Below are positions 61,603 to 64,000 of a DNA stretch of 64,000 bases, one piece after another; the first letter of the stretch is position 1, and each line of letters starts with the position of its first letter. Source of the DNA: Antiquaquibacter oligotrophicus (lineage in GTDB: Bacteria; Actinomycetota; Actinomycetes; Actinomycetales; Microbacteriaceae); contig NZ_CP085036.1 of the NCBI RefSeq assembly GCF_020535405.1, positions 2,418,001 through 2,482,000 of the forward strand, written 5' to 3'. The translations under genes were made by a program, and so were the position numbers. The notes beneath the pieces were generated by a model, which was not told the origin of the DNA, did no database searches, and saw only the letters and a list, made by a program, of their open reading frames with translations.

Positions 61603-61664
61603 CGTGAGGTGCCCACTTCGGTGGGTATTTCTTGTCGTGCAGCCACCGAAGTCGGCACCTCACG
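61603..61664. repeat. 62-bp palindromic element of a second type
   Basis: Arms 61603-61624 (starting CGTGAGGTGCCCACTTCGG) and 61643-61664 are 22-nt inverted repeats matching at 21 positions around an 18-nt loop. It has the same architecture as copies C and D but an unrelated sequence. It follows the DUF2469 stop and precedes the SOS-type promoter. Confidence 0.75.
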
Positions 61665-61681
61665 AGCGTCGAATATATGTT

Positions 61682-61727
61682 TTGGCGTGTCGCGAGAATG
61701 CGACCTAGGATTCGAACACAAGTTCGA
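61682..61727 (+). promoter_or_regulatory. Promoter with perfect LexA (SOS) box
   Basis: TTGGCG (61682-61687) and TAGGAT (61706-61711), 18 nt apart, form a plausible promoter. TCGAAC-ACAA-GTTCGA (61712-61727) directly after the -10 is an exact match to the actinobacterial LexA consensus TCGAAC-N4-GTTCGA. LexA bound here would block transcription until DNA damage. Confidence 0.75.
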
Positions 61728-61743
61728 GTGCCGAGGAGTTGCC

Positions 61744-61995
61744 ATGTCCCTGATCGATGCCACACGCCTCACGATTTGGTTCGAGGGCAGCGTGCCCTAC
61801 GGCCTCGTGTGGGAGGGTCGCCACTATCGCGTGACCGATACACCCACCCGTCTCGAAGACGAGGTGCTCGGGTTTACGCATCCGCTCGACATCATCGGCT
61901 GGCGGTTTCAGGGGACGGATGACGACGACCGTTCCCGCATGTTCGACGTGCGGCAGCTCGGCGGCGAATGGATCGTGGTGCGCGTTTACGACTGA
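61744..61995 (+). CDS. Small SOS-controlled protein, possibly DUF6504-like
   Basis: An 83-aa soluble protein: RLTIWFEGSVPYGLVWEGRH, then DIIGWRFQGTDDDDRSRMFD and GGEWIVVRVYD. The beta-rich pattern with GRHYRV and a final EWxVxRVYD recalls DUF6504 proteins, often encoded with ImuB/DnaE2-type mutasome genes, but the match is by eye. GAGGAG lies 6 nt before the ATG. The LexA box upstream predicts damage induction. It overlaps the convergent lysG gene by 10 nt. Confidence 0.65.
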   Translation: MSLIDATRLTIWFEGSVPYGLVWEGRHYRVTDTPTRLEDEVLGFTHPLDIIGWRFQGTDDDDRSRMFDVRQLGGEWIVVRVYD

Positions 61996-62852
61996 GCGAG
62001 GCCGCGGGCGGCGTCGGCGATGGCGGATGCCACACGCTCAAGTCCCCGCGTGTGCAGTGCCCATTGCTGCCAGTACAACTCCACGTACTCGTGCCGCGCG
62101 TCCAGCTCCACGAGCTCGCCGCGCACCTCCTCCTCGAGTGACTGCTGATCGGGCAGCATCGCCCACCCCATGCTCAGTCGCACCGCGGCAGCGAACTCCG
62201 TCGAGGCCGGCACGTAGTGCCGCGGGGGAGTGAGGCCGTCGCCGAAGTGGCGTAGGAAGCGATCCTGAATCTCGTCTTTACGGTCGAACACCACGACGGG
62301 CGCGACACCGAGGGTGCGTGCGGAGATCCCGTCCGCGAACCACCGCTCCACGAAGGCGGGCGTGGCCATGGGGCGGTACCGCATGACGCCAAGGCGCGTG
62401 GACGTGCATCCCTGCACCGGTCGCGCCTCAGTGGTGAGCGCCGCCATCACCGTTCCGTCGCGGAGGAGATCCCACGAGTGGTCCTGGTCTTCGCGGTGGA
62501 TGTCGAAAACGAGGTCGTGTGCCAGGGAGGCGAGAGCGGGGAGGGCCCAGGTCGCGAGCGAGTCACCGTTGATGGCGAGGGGGATGGTGGGGGTGGTCTC
62601 GGCTCCCGTTGCCTCGGCGCGGGCATCCGTGGTGAGCGCGTCGATTTGGCGGGCGAGGCGCAGGAGAGGGGTGCCGGCGGCGGTCGGGGTGACGGGTTTG
62701 CCGCGTGTGAGCAGGACCCCGCCAACGGAGTTCTCGAGTGCCCGGATGCGTTGGCTGATGGCAGACGGGGTGACGTGGAGGGCGCGCGCTGCGGCGTCGA
62801 AGGTTCCCGTGTCGACCGCTGCAGCTAGAGCCTGAAGTTGCCCGATATCCAT
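61986..62852 (-). CDS. lysG: LysR-family regulator LysG/ArgP
   Basis: A 288-aa LysR-type activator: helix-turn-helix TGTFDAAARALHVTPSAISQ with RIRALENSVGGVLL, then a LysR substrate domain. It is divergent from a LysE-type exporter gene, the arrangement of lysG-lysE in Corynebacterium glutamicum, where LysG with Lys, Arg or His activates lysE. It probably does the same here. Confidence 0.9.
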   Translation of the reverse strand: MDIGQLQALAAAVDTGTFDAAARALHVTPSAISQRIRALENSVGGVLLTRGKPVTPTAAGTPLLRLARQIDALTTDARAEATGAETTPTIPLAINGDSLATWALPALASLAHDLVFDIHREDQDHSWDLLRDGTVMAALTTEARPVQGCTSTRLGVMRYRPMATPAFVERWFADGISARTLGVAPVVVFDRKDEIQDRFLRHFGDGLTPPRHYVPASTEFAAAVRLSMGWAMLPDQQSLEEEVRGELVELDARHEYVELYWQQWALHTRGLERVASAIADAARGLAQS

Positions 62853-62853
62853 G

Positions 62854-62868
62854 ATTAGGCAGTCTAAT
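62854..62868. promoter_or_regulatory. Probable LysG-binding palindrome
   Basis: ATTAGGCAGTCTAAT is an inverted repeat (ATTAG/CTAAT) containing the LysR-type T-N11-A pattern (62855-62867), directly before the lysG start in the lysG-lysE gap. Confidence 0.5.
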
Positions 62869-62923
62869 GGTGCTACAGAAACCTGAACTGGAGTAATGGT
62901 CGCCAGGCTTCTACTCTCGGATC

Positions 62924-63538
62924 GTGCTTACCTCGTTGCTCGCGGGCCTCGGCCTCGGACTGTCGCTCATCATCGCCATCGGCGCCCAGAACGCCTTCGT
63001 GCTGCGTCAGGGCCTACGTCGCGAGCACGTGCTGCCGGTTGTCGCCATTTGTGCGGCGGCGGATGCCCTGCTCATCACGCTCGGGATCGCGGGTCTCGGT
63101 GCCATCATCCAGCAGGCCGAGTGGTTGCTCGTGGTGGTGCGCATCGGGGGCGCGGCGTTCCTCATCTGGTACGGCGTGAGGGCGGGCATCCGGGCGCTGC
63201 GTCCGTCGACGCTCGACACCGACCCCGCTGGCGCGCCCACCACTGTGCGTTCAGCCGTGCTCACTGTGCTCGCGCTGACGTTCCTCAACCCGCACGTCTA
63301 CCTTGACACGGTGGTGCTGCTCGGCTCGATCGGTGCAACGCACGGCGACGGTCGCTGGTGGTTTGCGGTGGGTGCCGCGCTCGGCAGCGTGCTGTGGTTC
63401 AGCGCGCTCGGCTTCGGTGCACGGATGCTCCGGCCCCTGTTCGCCAAGCCCGTGTCGTGGCGCATTCTCGACGGGGTGATCGCCGTCGTGATGATCGGGA
63501 TCGCGGTGAGCCTTCTATTGGGGCTACTGCCGCGCTAG
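62924..63538 (+). CDS. lysE: LysE/ArgO family amino-acid exporter
   Basis: A 204-aa exporter with about six helices. The family signature GLSLIIAIGAQNAFVLRQGL is at the N-terminus and FLNPHVYLDTVVLLGSIGAT in the middle. It exports basic amino acids (lysine or arginine) under control of the divergent LysG. TACTCT ends 6 nt before the GTG start. Confidence 0.94.
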   Translation: MLTSLLAGLGLGLSLIIAIGAQNAFVLRQGLRREHVLPVVAICAAADALLITLGIAGLGAIIQQAEWLLVVVRIGGAAFLIWYGVRAGIRALRPSTLDTDPAGAPTTVRSAVLTVLALTFLNPHVYLDTVVLLGSIGATHGDGRWWFAVGAALGSVLWFSALGFGARMLRPLFAKPVSWRILDGVIAVVMIGIAVSLLLGLLPR

Positions 63539-63539
63539 G

Positions 63540-63573
63540 CTAAATGACCAGAAACTCAAATCTGGTCATTTAG
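63540..63573. promoter_or_regulatory. Perfect 13-bp inverted repeat, probable TetR operator
   Basis: CTAAATGACCAGA (63540-63552) and TCTGGTCATTTAG (63561-63573) flank an 8-nt AT-rich spacer. It starts 2 nt after the lysE stop and ends 7 nt before the TetR GTG. It may serve as autoregulatory operator and, as RNA hairpin, as the lysE terminator. Confidence 0.6.
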
Positions 63574-63580
63574 GAGCCCT

Positions 63581-64000
63581 GTGCGACCCAGTATCCCCAC
63601 GAGTGACCTCCTCGATGCTGCTGCGTCCGTGATCGTCGATCGGGGATTCTCTGGCGTGCGCATGGATGCCGTGGCCGCTCGGGCCGGCGTCGCGAAGGGT
63701 GTGCCGTACGGACGATTCGCGAGCAAGCAGGAATTGCTGCTCGCCGTCATCGACCGGGAGCTGGTCGAGGCGATCCGGCACGCGGCGCGGCTCGTGGCCG
63801 ACGACCCGGAGGGTGGCCGTTTCTCGAGGCTGTGGTTGCATTCCAGCGCCGCGCTCGCATCGCGTCCCGTGCTCGTTCGCCTCTACGTGGACCCCGACTC
63901 GCCCTTGCCTGCCGCAGCGGAAGCTCGGCGGGATCGACTCGACGCTCGCGCCCTGCTCGGGGCCGAGTTCATCCGGGACTTGCAGCGCGCGGACCTTGTG
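63581..64000 (+). CDS. TetR family transcriptional regulator (N-terminal part)
   Basis: The gene runs off the right edge; 140 codons are visible from the GTG at 63581 (TAGGAG 5 nt upstream). The helix-turn-helix reads AAASVIVDRGFSGVRMDAVA and AGVAKGVPYGRFASKQELLL. The ligand domain is truncated. The perfect palindrome overlapping its 5' leader is probably its own operator. Confidence 0.88.
   Translation, partial: MRPSIPTSDLLDAAASVIVDRGFSGVRMDAVAARAGVAKGVPYGRFASKQELLLAVIDRELVEAIRHAARLVADDPEGGRFSRLWLHSSAALASRPVLVRLYVDPDSPLPAAAEARRDRLDARALLGAEFIRDLQRADLV

Noticed and set aside
61700..61735. GGATTCGAAC looked like a tRNA T-arm on the reverse strand
   Set aside because: The flanking bases do not form a T-stem and no acceptor or anticodon arm can be folded. 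The stretch is explained by the LexA box.

Overview
The window is high-GC actinobacterial DNA with dense coding, many GTG starts and a few TTG starts. It most likely comes from the family Microbacteriaceae; this is inferred from gene order and sequence style, since no rRNA is present. The backbone is the familiar actinobacterial housekeeping series, read left to right: leuC-leuD, murA, plsC, gpsA, ddl, thiL, rsmD, recG, coaD, then (after accessory DNA) DUF177-rpmF-rnc-mutM-smc, ftsY, ffh, rpsP-khpA-rimM, trmD, rplS-lepB-rnhB and DUF2469. No tRNA, rRNA, CRISPR array, insertion sequence or prophage was found.

Layout. 1-12374: end of a terC gene, the leu genes with a probable leucine leader peptide, cell-wall and lipid genes, thiL, recG and coaD. 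12375-21869: small regulators and hypotheticals, two coenzyme F420 genes (cofE, cofC) and a MoxR-DUF58-transglutaminase operon. 21887-31748: a divergent MocR-type regulator facing a pyrimidine/hydantoin catabolic operon (amidohydrolase, dihydropyrimidinase, luciferase-like oxidoreductase, four-gene ABC importer, transaminase). 31806-38284: DUF177, L32, RNase III, MutM and SMC. 38281-42613: a reverse-strand operon of one luciferase-like oxidoreductase and two tandem GH13 enzymes. 42692-53932: ftsY and ffh separated by membrane-anchored and regulatory genes, then two tandem luciferase-like oxidoreductases and an EamA transporter. 54058-61592: ribosome, tRNA-modification and secretion genes, with a DUF559 nuclease cassette inserted between rimM and trmD. 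61682-64000: an SOS-type gene with a perfect LexA box, a lysG-lysE pair and the start of a TetR gene.

Common threads. (1) Coenzyme F420: cofE, cofC and four luciferase-like (LLM) oxidoreductases lie in the window. One LLM enzyme sits inside the pyrimidine operon, where a dihydropyrimidine dehydrogenase would be expected. (2) Leaderless transcription: at least fifteen genes have a TAnnnT-type -10 hexamer ending about 6 nt before the start codon and no Shine-Dalgarno sequence. (3) A dispersed imperfect palindrome of about 70 bp occurs four times, twice between mutM and smc and once on each side of the DUF559 gene. All functional calls come from reading the sequence; no database search was run.
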